A stretch of 24,056 nt of DNA from Euplotes cf. woodruffi 2 WChen-2021 (GCA_021441665.1 JAGYYN010036444.1:1-24056), one strand, 5' to 3'; shown: positions 1-10,662, numbered from the stretch's first letter. Notes: generated from the letters alone by a model not told the origin. A program made the numbers and translations.

Positions 1-214
1 AAATAATGATTATAATCCGACCCAAAATATCAGCGTTCTTATCGACTCCAAGAGCCTCTACAACGTCAGCACACTTTTGCGGATCAGCATACTCAAGTGT
101 AAGTAGAAGACGATCATAGTTTTTGGCTAAATCATCATATTTTTCTTTGATCTGACCACGATCAAAGCTATCATACTTTTTCATTTCCTCTTCTAGTCCT
201 CAAAGTGCATCCAT
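1..214 (-). CDS. SAM-dependent methyltransferase, N-terminal part (cut by window edge)
   Basis: The reading frame opens with ATG at 214 and runs leftward out of the window. It encodes about 64 residues, including the segment KYDDLAKNYDRLLLTLEY (counting the preceding E as a neighbour) followed by ADPQKCADVVEALG. This resembles the region just before motif I in METTL27/WBSCR27-like class I methyltransferases, where a 'YD-WA-YD' segment precedes the ILD-GCGTG loop. One TGA (residue 5) is read as Cys. The frame reaches ADIL and then turns into an Ile-rich run. A GT at plus 21-20 (minus strand) could start an intron exactly where ILDxGCG would continue. The catalytic motif itself lies outside the window, so the family call rests on the N-terminal pattern alone. 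Confidence 0.5.
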
Positions 215-743
215 TACTTTCCCTTAAATCTATTAAAAAGCCAATTTGGCTGTCCCAATAATATTGAAAATGGGAAGTATACTTAAACGCAGGTGTGCAT
301 CTGTCACCCCATGCCTTCAAAATCCAAACAAGCGAATGCCTGTATCTGGCAATCAGCAATAACCGATGCCCATCGAGTCTAAAATACTGCGAGAGCCCTA
401 ACTTTATTAATAAGTCGAGACTAGCTTATAGGTCTTACTGGGATAGAAGCAACGGAGATGGAAATAGGCAGGGGGTAAAGGTGCTGGGGTTAGGTTATGG
501 TTATTCACAGGATTAATGTTGGCATCAGGGCTTTTGGTCCAGCAAGGGTCGTGAGACACAAGTTTTAGTTATTCATATGATTAGCGGAAAGAGATGGCTG
601 AGTTTAGTGTTTGGTTCGAGATGGTAGATTTTAGTCACAGGCTGTGTGTTTGAAAATAAATTTGAGGAAATTGGAGCCATGAAATAACGGGTTTTGGAAT
701 TAATGAGATATTTATATTTTTAGCTTTAAGCAACTAATGACAA
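215..743. other. Spacer between the methyltransferase 5' end and the membrane-protein 3' end
   Basis: No convincing gene is seen. From about 420 to 700 the plus strand is rich in G and T, with runs such as GGGGTTAGG, but there are no true G4T4 telomere repeats. Short open frames here show no domain and no Euplotes-like coding composition. At 262-271 the plus strand matches the E. crassus chromosome-breakage consensus HATTGAAaHH, about 50 bp upstream of the methyltransferase ATG. Confidence 0.5.
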
Positions 744-2841
744 TTAATACATAAATGTTCTTCCTCGTTTTTTGAATCTTGTGACATCTTCAAGAGTAAT
801 TTCAACTTTTGATTCTTCATAATTTTGATGTCTGCTTTCCTCCATCGGAAGGGAGGTGATGCGAGTAATGTGATTTAGAATATTTTCAATAGGCTTGATG
901 TCGCTATCTGGTGTTACCTTTGCCTGAGGTTTCTTGACCTTTTGATAGACAAACACAAGTATCACTTTGAGTCCTTCAATGATCATCATCAGTGCAAGAA
1001 CTATTAAGAGCACAAATATTATCGATACGAGCGCCATTGAAATACTGGAGGTCCATAGTGACGGCTTTGTGAGACAAAGCAAGAAAACTATAGTTAATTA
1101 GAACTTCTAAAACTTACTGGTATAGAAAATGCTAAAAGCATTCAAGAGCATAATCAAGGTACATATCTCTTTTTCTTTTGAACGGTCTCGTCATCATCAG
1201 AAACAAGATGTGGCCAAGGTTCAGACACATGAACAGAGCGAGTAATGATTCTGTCTGAAATATCTTAATCGCTGCAACTATCATGCCGACTCAGATTTTC
1301 CTCAGAATAAAGAAAAATATATAGAGTCTTGAAAGTTCATCGTCGTCCACGAGTTCGAAGTAAAGATCTAAACAGCGATTATCGTTTCTCATCGCTTACC
1401 GTAGTACTTTTGATCAATGTAGACAAGATCTACGTTATTTAAAAATAAGATGCAGGTAGACAAGGAAGATTAGGTAACTATAGCTTGTTATTTGGTGCAC
1501 TTACACAAACAGCAATATTAACAAGATGATGGAAATAACGATCGATACTATTTGCCTATCTGTGCTATACTTTTTTACACAGCTGACTTTACCTTGCTTC
1601 AGCCATGTATAGAATTTCGGTGCATATGCAAATCGATATGAACGTCGAGCTCAGAGTAATGACTCTCAAATATATGTTGAAGGTGAAGTAGTAGTGCAAC
1701 TTTCTTAGCAATCTTAACGTCGGTTCGTGAGTTGATACTCGAGATGTGATAGCTTTGACCAGTTCAATCACCAAATGAATAACCAGGATCGTTAGTACGA
1801 TATGCAGAAGACCTGACATGTTGATAATTGTACTTCCTGAGTACAACCTCGCGTACTTAAACCTATCCTGCGGAGGGGAATAGTTCAATAGAGAGCAAAA
1901 GCCGAATGCAGATGACGTCTCTCAGTTTCCTGAAGAACTTGGCTCAGCCTTTACGAGATTATTTAAGGTACTTACCCATGGTGTAAACGAGAAGAGAAAT
2001 GTAAAGATGGATATTCTGTTCACGAAATATGTCAGCTCTTCAGCTATATTTTAGGATGAGTAGGGCTTTAGAAAGCAAAATTCAAAATACTTACATCTGA
2101 AGCCTCCAATCATAGTCAATGCAATAATTACTTGGATTTGTGAAATTGTTAAAAAGGCAGGATAAGGTGAAGTAATCTTTAACATTGTCGTTACTGCAAT
2201 CAACAAAAGTCCTATTATTGTCAATGCAATAACAATAGATGAAAGGGTCTCTACTGTGTCAAGTTTTTTGCACGAAGCTCCGTTTCCATCTATTTTATAC
2301 CCCAGAGTTCATTTAGTTCACATTGTACTATTTGAAGAACTTCATGCATCACAGTTTACGACGCTACAGCTGGAGCTAAGAAATCTTGAATGTTGGAGCT
2401 GATCTAATTCATTTGCTTCTAATTGATCATAGTTTATATTCGTTTCTGTGGTTTGTTTCATATCAATATCTCCATTTAAGTTTTCTTGATTAAATAGCGC
2501 TAAATTAAAAGGTTAGCTCAGCAAAATAATTTATTCAGACAATCAACCTTTTCTGTTATTAAGAAGTATTTCGATACTAATCTAAGCTGTACTCAAATAC
2601 CTAACTATCTCTATCTCTTGGTCGCAGCTCTAAAATACTTACATTTAACGCTATCTTTCACATCATGTGAATTGCGAATATTTTGAATCTCTTGAAATTC
2701 ACTAATTTTACTTTCTCGAATCTGAGATTGATTCAGATACCCAGTGGGATGCAAGTAGTCTTCACCAGCTGCAGTAAGTCTTTCCTCCTGAACCTCTGCT
2801 TTATTGCTCAGCTGCTGATTTGTAAAATAAGCGTTGTGCAT
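744..2841 (-). CDS. Cysteine-rich multi-pass membrane protein, 8 exons, with +1 frameshift
   Basis: The spliced, shifted model gives 558 residues. Exons (plus coordinates) are 2643-2841, 2095-2499, 1976-2043, 1593-1867, 1505-1564, 1400-1477, 1118-1367 and 744-1087; all introns are GT-AG, of 143, 51, 108, 28, 27, 32 and 30 nt. Residues 1-100 are polar with no signal peptide. A small cysteine-rich module follows (VVNCDACSSSNSTMCTKC, then TLGYKIDGNGASC), in which three Cys are TGA. Several hydrophobic membrane segments and a charged C-tail come next. This order matches the ciliate families of furin/TNFR-like cysteine-rich surface proteins with a C-terminal membrane bundle (family knowledge). The ectodomain here is very short, so upstream exons may be missing. 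An AAA-TAA at 1440-1435 and a TTT-TAG at 1137-1132 need +1 shifts; the second could instead be an intron. Function is unknown, and a surface sensor or channel-like role is only a guess. Confidence 0.8.
1131..1137 (-). other. Possible +1 frameshift TTT-TAG-C, or a 31-nt intron
   Basis: The frame ...YLDYALECF meets TAG after TTT, and a +1 shift leads into SIFYT and the next donor. A GT-AG intron from plus 1162 to 1132 (31 nt) would also restore the frame, dropping about eleven residues. The frameshift version keeps a hydrophobic segment that continues into the next membrane helix, so it is slightly favoured. Confidence 0.4.
1434..1440 (-). other. Programmed +1 frameshift site AAA-TAA-C (membrane protein)
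   Basis: Exon 6 reads YLIFLVYLHLIF-K and then TAA. Skipping the T continues as N-VDLVYIDQKYY to a good donor (G|GTAAGC). AAA-TAA is the classical Euplotes shift signal. An intron cannot explain it, because AAA-TAA does not end in AG. Confidence 0.8.
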
Positions 2842-5089
2842 TTCGCTAATGAAGATTAGTCTCAGTTTTAGATAAAAAGAGATCTTGCCGAAGATAAAAT
2901 CACAATTTTTTTAAAAATAAAAACACTATTAAAATCATTAAGAAGCATACATATATTTATCTCGTTTGTAAACAACAAAAACAATGGAAAGGTATTAAAA
3001 AACAAATAAAAATAAGACTTAGCGATAATTTATTCAAAATTAAAAATTTTGTATTTTTGGAGAATTAACGAATAAAAATGGTGATTAGTCCTTTGAATAT
3101 TTTTTATTCTGACATATGGTATTTTTATATAAGAAGTAAGACTACGCTTTTTGATAGATATTCAAAGAAGATTATTTAATCTTGTTTGGTATATTTAGAT
3201 TGATTCTCTAAGCAAAAAACTATCAAGATTAGCATAATCTCTAATCATGCATTCAAACTACGATCTGGAGTTTAATCTTTATTTAAAGAAATATTCTCCT
3301 TTTCGATGATACTTTCAAAGGCTTCAATAAATTTAAAACCCAAGCTTTGATTAGCAATCAACTGTCGATTAATACAAAAATATAAGCCAGGTAGTTTTGA
3401 GTGGTTTTCTATCTGCCACTCAATTATTTAAGTTCGAATCAAAGCAAGCGCAGCGTTATGATAAGTTCCTTCGAAAGGAAGTTTCAATTCAAATCCCGCC
3501 TCGGTTCGGTATAACTCCCCTCCTCAGCGGCAAGAACCCTCTGGCGGAGAGTAGTCGAAGTACTTACTGCGGACTGAGTGCAAATCACGACTGGCAAAGT
3601 ACGATCGCCAGCCAGAAGTAAATCTCCTTCATGATTGATTTGTTGAGGGTTGTTATAATCAAAAATTGAAGAGGAACTGATGAGTAAATAATTTATATAA
3701 TTCTAATAAATTTTAAATTCCTAGTTTCAATGCGCTTGACTCCAGCCGACTGTAGTTTGCAAGGCTGTTCAGATTATTTGTATTTGTATTTTTATTTTTT
3801 ATGTTAAAATTTGAGCGCTTTTATTGAAATATTTGATATCAAATCGATTATATTTGATAGTTGCTACTTGTAGTCAGGATTCGTTTGTTTTATAATTTTG
3901 ATTTAGTAATAGATTCGTAGTAACACAAAGTATTCGAATATGCTTTATCGACTTTGAGGTTATATTGTGAACAAATCAAGGCTAAAGTGAAGATAATTAC
4001 TGACATATTTTTTAACAGCTATTTAATGATTATTATTTTATACTAATTAGATTGTAGTATCAATATGCTCGGGTAAAATAAAAAATTCATGTCTGATAAT
4101 AAATCAAAATAAAAGTAAGCAGTAAAAAATTTAAAATAATTCAAGCCATGATTACTTAAGGAATATTAACTTTAATGATAATAGTTCGATTTTAAAATTT
4201 GTATAGAGAAAGTTTCAAAAAAAACTACTTTGACTCGTCCTTATATTGATAAATAAAAACTATAGTCACCTTTGATAATCAAATATCTAAATCAAAATAT
4301 AATATTTTCATTAAACTCTAAAATAAGAATCGAACAAAAATCAGTGAATTTTAACACAACTAAAAAAAGTAAATAAACACAAACCAGGCAAACTAAATCA
4401 ATTTTCAAAAACATCCCTTAAAAATTACAAACCCCATTCCACTATAACCTCAATCAACTCCCAATCCCAAATCACAGTAAAACCAAAATCTAAACAGCCT
4501 AAAGCCTTGTCTAACCCCTGGCCAAGCCTGACCCTCCTTCCATCCACGAACCTGCTTGCTCCAATCCAAAGCAGAGTTGAAGTGGTATTAAACCCAAACC
4601 AAAATACCACAAGTGTAGCATCAACACCTACTATTTATTACCAGCAAGACTGTATAACAATAGCGGAGCCAATAGAAGAGGGCTTGATTAGGCAGTCATA
4701 CCAGATTTCATTATCAACCTTATAGCTTGATATCCAAGGCATCCGTGCAAGTGAGTCCAGAGTTTTAGTGTTCAGGCACAACATACCAGATTTACATTTT
4801 GGATGCTTGTTTCGGCAAGAATTTTATGAAGAATATTTGAACTTGAGATTTGGCACGGGTGTTTTATCGAGAGAATAGATGGGAAGGTTCATTTGATGTA
4901 TTAGTGTTGATTGCTAAGTTGTTAATAAAGTTACGATGTATTGTTGGTTTTTATTTTTTATAAGAAAATAATATTTGAGTTAGTTTCAATCACATATTTG
5001 AAATTTAGATTAATATCTATGGAACAATAGTGGTGTATAATCAGCATATATTTATTAGGTTGACTAAATAATTAATAATCTTTTATAAT
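2842..5089. other. Long AT-rich spacer with a GC-richer island
   Basis: No gene is supported in these 2.2 kb. Most of it is very AT-rich with frequent stops in all frames. Two blocks differ. The first is 3391-3630, GC-richer with several short hairpins and a 74-codon open frame lacking any recognised domain. The second is about 4370-4720, where the plus strand is strikingly C/A-rich and poor in G. Matches to the breakage consensus occur at 3480-3489 (minus), 3723-3732 (minus) and 3822-3831 (plus). The size suggests germline-limited DNA between macronuclear-destined segments. Confidence 0.5.
3391..3630. other. GC-richer island with hairpins; possible structured RNA or foreign insert
   Basis: Visible inverted repeats are GAGTGG 3399-3404 with CCACTC 3416-3421, TTCCTT 3466-3471 with AAGGAA 3475-3480 (3-nt loop), and CTGGC 3591-3595 with GCCAG 3607-3611. 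A 74-codon plus-strand frame (3397-3621) spans it. A short GTTCGAATC resembles a tRNA B box, but no cloverleaf can be drawn. I do not recognise a known RNA family. Confidence 0.35.
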
Positions 5090-7332
5090 ATGAAAAAGCG
5101 AAATATGTCGCATAAACATTCTGAAATCGGGCATGTAATCAAGCGCGGTTCGACCCAAAACGTTTCAAACTCGATACCCAAAAGTAAAACAGGGAGTAAG
5201 GCAGTTGATTCAGGCAAAACTAAAGCTCAGGGTTCGACTCATCATCCTCCAATTGTGCGGAATAGTTCCAATAAATCATTGAAAGCAAATGAGGGTAGTA
5301 GGAGCTCGCTCAGACAAAGAACCAGCTACTTTCTCAAGAGTGCGAATACGTCCAGTTCAGCCACTGAAAATCAAATTAAGGTTCCAAAAACTAAGGGAAC
5401 CAAGAGGATTCCGGTCTCTCGAGTACGGAAATACGAGATAGAAAAGCAAACTCTTCTAATTATGGACCAGATGATTTCCCACGTCAAAGATTTTACTACC
5501 AAGGAGAGGTACTTCGATTACAAGAAGATCTCAGGCAATATTAAGTCCTTCAACATCGAGCCCACTGACTGCAAGAAGATCTGGGAACAGTTCAAATCAC
5601 GTCTCCGAGGACAGTTCAAAGAGGGCAACGAGGAAATGAGGCAGTGCAGGAACGAATGAAATGAAGATTTTTGGACACATCACTACCGCTCTTATTCAAT
5701 TCGTCTAAAAATCTACAATAAGCTCATTACTCATCCGGAAATTATACAGGATTTCGATAGGCTAGTGGAGCTGCTGAAGACAACCTACAACGCTACTGTG
5801 TTTAACGAGCTTAAAGAACTCAATGAGACCGAGGAGAAACTTCTCCCGGTCCTATTTGATTTCGATCGAGTCGTCAAAGAAAGCGACGACTACCAAGAAC
5901 TCATAAATTTAGAGAAAACAGTTCAAAATTTAAGTAAAGAAATCGATTCGAGACTATTCATCCCAAAAGAATTATCAAAGCAGAAAATTAAATTTAAAGA
6001 GGAATCCGAGATCGTTAATAAAATTATGAGTCACATTTACAGCGAGCTTGAGACCGAGTACAACAAGAGAGTCTATCACCCGTCAAGTCTTAAGCGTGCC
6101 GAAAACATAGAGAAATCCTCATCAAAACGCGACTCTGAAATTACAATCGCGAAGATTCTTGAGTCAGAAATTCCAGAAAGCCAAATGACCGATGAAAATA
6201 ATATTATTCAGAGTTGACCGAGATGGACAGATATAGAGATCATAAATCTGATGAGGGGAGTCTACCAGTACGGCGAGACCAAATGGGTGGAGATCTGCAC
6301 CAACTACTACTTTGAAGGTAAAACCCCGCACGACTTATCTTTAAAATGGATGGACATTCGTTATCAGATGTTAAGAGACATCCAAACGAAACTCAATAAA
6401 AAGCACCAGAATCCAGTGAAGCGCTTGTGATGGCTTGTGGCGCTAATCAAAAAACTCGAAATTAAATAACGGAGTTTACAACGAAAACGACGAGATGTAC
6501 AGAAACGTTAGGGAGTACTACATTAATTTCAAGAACCGCATTGTGAAATCAGAGAAGAAGCTCAGTGCGTCAATCGAGTCACTCCAAGGCGGTATTATAA
6601 AGATTCCATTATATAAGCCAGACGACGAAAACGACATGGACTACGATGACGAGTATAACTTCCCGCTGACTGGTCCGATCTTCAAAATCACAAAGCACGT
6701 GAAGCGAGCTGAGCATTTAGCATCAAAGCCAAAGTCTGAGTCAGAGAAACCTGATTGCAAATAGAAAGAAAATCGACGAAAATGGGGAATGCACTGTCCA
6801 TGAGTCTGACGAATCTGAAGAAGACGATGTAATCCCGCAAAAACTGTTTTCAGGGACCATCAATACGCTATATAGGTATTTGCCTGCTTGACTTCAGTAT
6901 CTTTACTGAATTACTTTGCTTCTATCTGTAATTTTACTTGCTTTTCGCTGACGTAATTATATAGGGATTACATAAAATGCGTCGATGCGACTGTGTACCC
7001 TGATCTTGTCGAGCTGGGCAAGAAGTACCTCTCCAAAGCCATCTTCACAATCGACAAGACCGAGCATAAATAAGCAAATGAAGCTCAGAAAACGAGAGGC
7101 AAAGAGAAAGAAGAAAGAACTCGCGATTCAAGCAGCCTTGAAGAAAGCAAAAGCTGAACAGGCTAAACTAAGCAAGGAAGGGAAGAATAGCGGCAAAGAA
7201 GAATTAAAACAAAACGGGGATAGTGCCAAGGACAACAGTGAAAAGAAGCTAGTTGACCACAAGCATAGAAAGTTCAACGGAAACAAAGATAGAAAGTTTT
7301 TAAAGAAAGTAGTTCCAAACTTTTCAACATAA
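5090..7332 (+). CDS. Myb/SANT-domain protein requiring three +1 frameshifts
   Basis: The joined product is 716 residues, from ATG 5090 to TAA 7330-7332. The N-terminus is basic, Ser-rich and low in complexity. Around residues 120-175 a helical segment with YFDYKKI and CKKIWEQFKSRL looks like a degenerate Myb/SANT repeat. At about residues 377-425, RWTDIEIINLMRGVYQYG followed by KWVEI and HDLSLKWMDIR fits a Myb/SANT helix-turn-helix of the telobox type, where third-helix residues are usually VDLKDKWRN (family knowledge). The C-terminus is a Lys-rich run (LRKREAKRKKKEL), likely a nuclear localisation signal. One GT-AG intron lies at 6876-6964 (89 nt). Three internal stops follow AAA: 6464-6469 (TAA), 6759-6764 (TAG) and 7068-7073 (TAA). 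In-frame TGA codons are read as Cys. A DNA-binding nuclear protein is likely; telomere binding is speculation. Confidence 0.8.
6464..6470 (+). other. Programmed +1 frameshift site AAA-TAA-C (Myb gene, first)
   Basis: The frame ending KKLEI-K meets TAA at 6467-6469. Skipping the T continues as NGVYNENDEMYRN in the third frame for 98 codons. The site cannot be a splice acceptor. Confidence 0.8.
6759..6765 (+). other. Programmed +1 frameshift site AAA-TAG-A (Myb gene, second)
   Basis: The frame ending KPDC-K meets TAG. The +1 frame continues RKKIDENGEC and an acidic stretch. A 31-nt intron ending in this TAG is phase-compatible, but its donor (GTCTGA) is weak, so a shift is preferred. Confidence 0.65.
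7068..7074 (+). other. Programmed +1 frameshift site AAA-TAA-G (Myb gene, third)
   Basis: The frame ending IDKTEH-K meets TAA. The +1 frame carries the Lys-rich C-terminal tail of about 86 codons to the final TAA, which follows ACA rather than AAA. Confidence 0.75.
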
Positions 7333-7591
7333 CTTTCGGGATGCTTAAATTGGTTATCAAATGTTTGTATATTCTTAATACTTTGTATAAATGGATATTT
7401 TTAATTTATCAAATAAATTAAAGCATATCAGAAATTAAAATAGTTAAATTCTAATTATTTGATTTTTCAATTAGGTTCTTTATGCTTTGTGGGATAATTA
7501 AATCTTGTTATTTATCATACTAATCAGCTTTAGAATTGTTATAAACAAGTTGATTATATATAAATTCATTTAATAAGTATTGCATAAATAA

Positions 7592-8786
7592 ATGGAACCT
7601 TCAACCGCCCAACCTCCTTATCCAAAGGTAAGATCTGGTTTACAATCCGTGTTTAGTATGGTCCAGAAGCATACTCGTACATGTACCAGCAACCTGATCC
7701 TCTGATAACACCAACTCCAGGAAGCAAGATGGCTAAATACAAGACATCACTATGAAAGCATTTTGAGCAAACAAAGACTTGCCAAATGGAGACTCGTTGA
7801 CATTTCGCTCACGGCAAGCATGAATTAAGAAAGCAGACTGATGTAATTTTTACTATAGCTACAAATCAGATTTATATTGTAACTTTAGAAATATCGATTT
7901 ATTTTAAATTTGATCTTTCACAAAGAACTCACTATAATCGTGTAGGCACTTCCAGCCCATGTGTACGAGTTGTACCAATCGTCAATAAACACCGTTGCTC
8001 CTCCTGGATACGTTCACAACAAATACAAAACGGTTCCGTGAAAATAACTTTTTGACAGGCAAGAATTCGATAGCGTTTCTATGTTTTTCTTTGGAAATGA
8101 ACTCGAGTTGTCATCTCTAATATCTTTGCTAAATAGAAGGATTTTGCAAATATGGAGACAGATGCACTTTTGCACACGGAGATATTGATATGAGGGCCAA
8201 ATTTGTTCCTGCTGAATCATTGTATCCCACTACCCAGTCGATGACTCCAATGTCATATGGAGCTGTTGAAAGCACCGTTTACACTCAGCCAATGACGCCA
8301 GCTCATCCTTCAGTAATGGGTTATATGCCAATGTCGGTTGATCAGGTTGCTCCATCTGGAGATACATTAGAAATGAATAACTTTGTGAACCAGATTACCG
8401 AAGACGACGATCAAAACTCATTCCTACAGACATTTAACTACGCTGAGAACTCTCATAGCGAAGCTAATGGATTCACAGCAAATCCACCTCAGATTGTTTC
8501 ACCGTTCTCTATTTCGACTGACAAGAGAGCAAATGGCAAATCAAAGTTCGGTTTTGAATATGAATCCCTCACAGACAGCATTGAAGATTTAGAGCTTACA
8601 AACCCTGCAGATAAGGAATTAAAGACCAAGTTCGATCAAGCTAAATTTGAGATCGAAATCGGGAATATTCAGGAAGCTGAGAAGACACTAAAGCAAATGA
8701 TGGATAACAAGGAGATTAAGTACAAAGACTTCATTGGTATTGATAACAACGCATTTATGAATGCATTTACTCCAATCTCTGAATAA
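7592..8786 (+). CDS. Tandem CCCH zinc-finger protein (TTP/ZFP36 type), recoded
   Basis: The model has exons 7592-7627, 7657-7842, 7946-8058 and 8137-8786, giving 327 residues. Introns are 29, 103 and 78 nt; the last is GC-AG. Finger 1 begins YKTSLCKHF and shows C-x8-C-x5-C-x3-H ending CHFAHG. Finger 2 begins YKTVPCKNF and ends CTFAHG with the same spacing. The YKT lead-in to each finger and the close tandem spacing are hallmarks of the TTP/ZFP36 family, which binds AU-rich RNA and promotes mRNA decay (family knowledge). Three of the six zinc-ligand Cys are TGA. Finger 2 exists only if the ribosome shifts +1 at AAA-TAA 8042-8047 and the GC-AG intron is removed. The C-terminal 200 residues are Pro/Met/Ser-rich, then acidic and helical, with no recognised domain. 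Cytoplasmic RNA regulation is likely. Confidence 0.85.
8042..8048 (+). other. Programmed +1 frameshift site AAA-TAA-C inside zinc finger 2
   Basis: YKTVPC-K is followed by TAA. Skipping the T gives NFLT, and splicing the GC-AG intron at 8059-8136 then gives EGFCKYGDRC. The resulting Cys spacing is exactly x8 and x5, which independently supports both the shift and the intron. Confidence 0.9.
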
Positions 8787-9065
8787 ATCTAGCCTATTCA
8801 CGGTCTTCGGACTGAAAATAGTAATAGTTTCTGAGATTGATGAGTGCAGAGGAGTCCAAATTTATTTTAACTAAGATAATAAGCCTAATAATAACTAAAA
8901 TAACTCAGTAATTATTACTAATAATCTAAGCTTGTTCAAAATTCGGGCTGGGTCTCATCTTGTAAAATAAATCGTAAAATAATTAACTAAGTTAATCCCA
9001 GTCTCTGCTGCTGTGTTGTTGTATAAATCCAGAGTTGAACGTATCATAATTAAATTAAATAACTA
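8787..9065. other. Short spacer between zinc-finger gene and first unknown paralogue
   Basis: AT-rich intergenic DNA with no gene. The leader just before ATG 9066 is TAAATAAC-rich, similar to the leaders of other genes here. Confidence 0.5.
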
Positions 9066-10241
9066 ATGTCGCTAGTTACACTTTCCAAATCAAACAAGCA
9101 AACTGAAAGCTTATTGGGAATGAATGAAGAGAGCGTGAATATCTTTGATCAAGATGCGTTCGAGGAACAGAGTCCATTTAGCGAGTTTTATTTCTCGAAT
9201 TCGAAACAGGACATCAAGATCACTGATAACCTAATCCAGTCTGATGAATACCATAACACACTGAATATCTTACAGCAGGAGATGGGTTATCTAATCAGCA
9301 ATCCTGAGTCTGCTCAAGATGTTTGAGCAATATGCAAGAATTGCCAGTGAACTTGCTTTGAAGGCCTTGAAAAACAACACCAAAATAACGATTTCTACGG
9401 AGACTATAAGCACGAAGAATACGATATTTGCAGTAGTTCGTCAATAAATCTTGGTATTTGCACTTCTTCGTATCCAGAGCATTTAAGATGCACTGCGAAG
9501 CTAAAGGTTCCGATGGTCGATTTTGACTTCAAGTTCGAAGAGAAACCACTCGGCAGCACGATGAATACCTCGACGAAGGAGTTCGCAACTAAGCAAATGT
9601 CTTTAGATAAAGCAGGTGGTATGAAGATAAAAATAGATCCTTCTGATTCTGCAAGCGAAGATTGTGTACAGTCTTCTGAACTTGAGATCAAAACAACGAC
9701 TGCAAGCAAATCAAAAATCGACTCGAATCTATTTTTAATTCGTAGAGCCTGCTTTAGAGGGTTCAGCGAGTACTACAAAAACTTATTCGCTAAAGCTAAC
9801 TACTCTTGGCAGAGAAAACGAGGAAATAAAAAGAAGAAAACTCCAATGATGATATTGATTCGAGAATTTGCAGAAAGTGAATTCGGAGATTTGATCACTA
9901 AGCTTACTGAACCTCAATGGGAAAAATTTAGGGCGACGCTATTCACCATTCTCTTTTCTCATAGGTATAAGAAAAACGACGAGTTTTTAAAGGGCATTGA
10001 TTTCACTAAGATCAGAAGTGTATTGTATCATTACACAACTGAGGCAAGAATAGAATTTCTCAAAAATGCTCAGTTTTGATATTTGATCCACCATTTTTAC
10101 ATGAGGAACAGAGCTCAATTTCTTCAATCAAAGCAAGATGAAAACAGGAAGTTAAGTATAACAGAGCTTGACACCGAACTTTCAATAATGCATGAGGAGG
10201 CATTAAGGACTCTTGAAAAACAGTCTCCTTTTAATCTCTAA
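9066..10241 (+). CDS. Unknown family, copy A (tandem paralogue of 10929-12819)
   Basis: A single uninterrupted exon of 391 codons, with three TGA codons (9324, 9351, 10077) read as Cys. Residues 1-215 are polar and acidic, with a Cys-rich patch (AICKNCQCTC) near residue 88. Residues about 220-340 form a basic, probably folded domain shared with the downstream gene: LIRRACFRG, then YYKN-FAK-N-SWQR, NKKKKTPM, EFG, ILFSHRYKK and VLYHYTT. I do not recognise this domain. Its Trp, Arg and Lys content suggests nucleic-acid binding, as inference only. Beyond the TGA at 10077 the frame continues with a helical tail to TAA 10239-10241. A reader using the standard code would call three short fragments instead of one gene. 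Confidence 0.8.
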
Positions 10242-10517
10242 TTCTGAATAAAATTTAACTAAAACATGTCAATTTTCCCCCACCTCTAAATCATCAGTAT
10301 GGCTTCATTATGACTATTTTCCTCAATCGACTTCTGGCCAAAACCGACGTTCGTAACGATGAATGGTTGTTAAAAATTACTAAACCCCCAAAATATCAAT
10401 TTTTATTTTGAGTATCTTGAAAATACGTAACATTTTTTGCTCTCATATGATATTAAATATCATTTTGGACAAAAGCTGTCGACATCCCAAAACTCAGTAC
10501 TTTTGCATTTGCAGCGC

Positions 10518-10560
10518 AGCTATCCGCTGTATGCATCCAGCATGCACAGCGGATAAAGCT
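10518..10560. repeat. Hairpin with a perfect 10-bp stem
   Basis: TATCCGCTGT at 10521-10530 pairs with ACAGCGGATA at 10546-10555. GCAT 10533-10536 can pair with ATGC 10542-10545 inside, and AGC 10518-10520 pairs with GCT 10558-10560 outside across a 2-nt bulge. It could be part of a small structured RNA or a relic of an element end. Confidence 0.6.
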
Positions 10561-10662
10561 TCCTGGCCGTCGTCATAAAGTATAATCTTATTTTAGGAAG
10601 TTGGAGTAGTGTTGCGAGATGTCAAAATAAACAGTGCAAATGTTAAATTTTGAAATGCTAAG

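Noticed and set aside
480-500. Telomere-like GGGGTTAGG
   Set aside because: Single, imperfect and not the G4T4 repeat of Euplotes.
3425-3445. tRNA B-box-like GTTCGAATC
   Set aside because: No T-stem, anticodon arm or acceptor stem can be paired around it.
4425-4725. Overlapping open frames on both strands in the C/A-rich block
   Set aside because: They arise from base skew that removes stops; no recognisable domain or splice context.
6869-6966. TA-bounded IES with TATATAGG repeats at both ends
   Set aside because: The same interval is a good in-phase GT-AG intron (6876-6964), and no terminal inverted repeat typical of Euplotes IESs is seen. Macronuclear sequence would decide.
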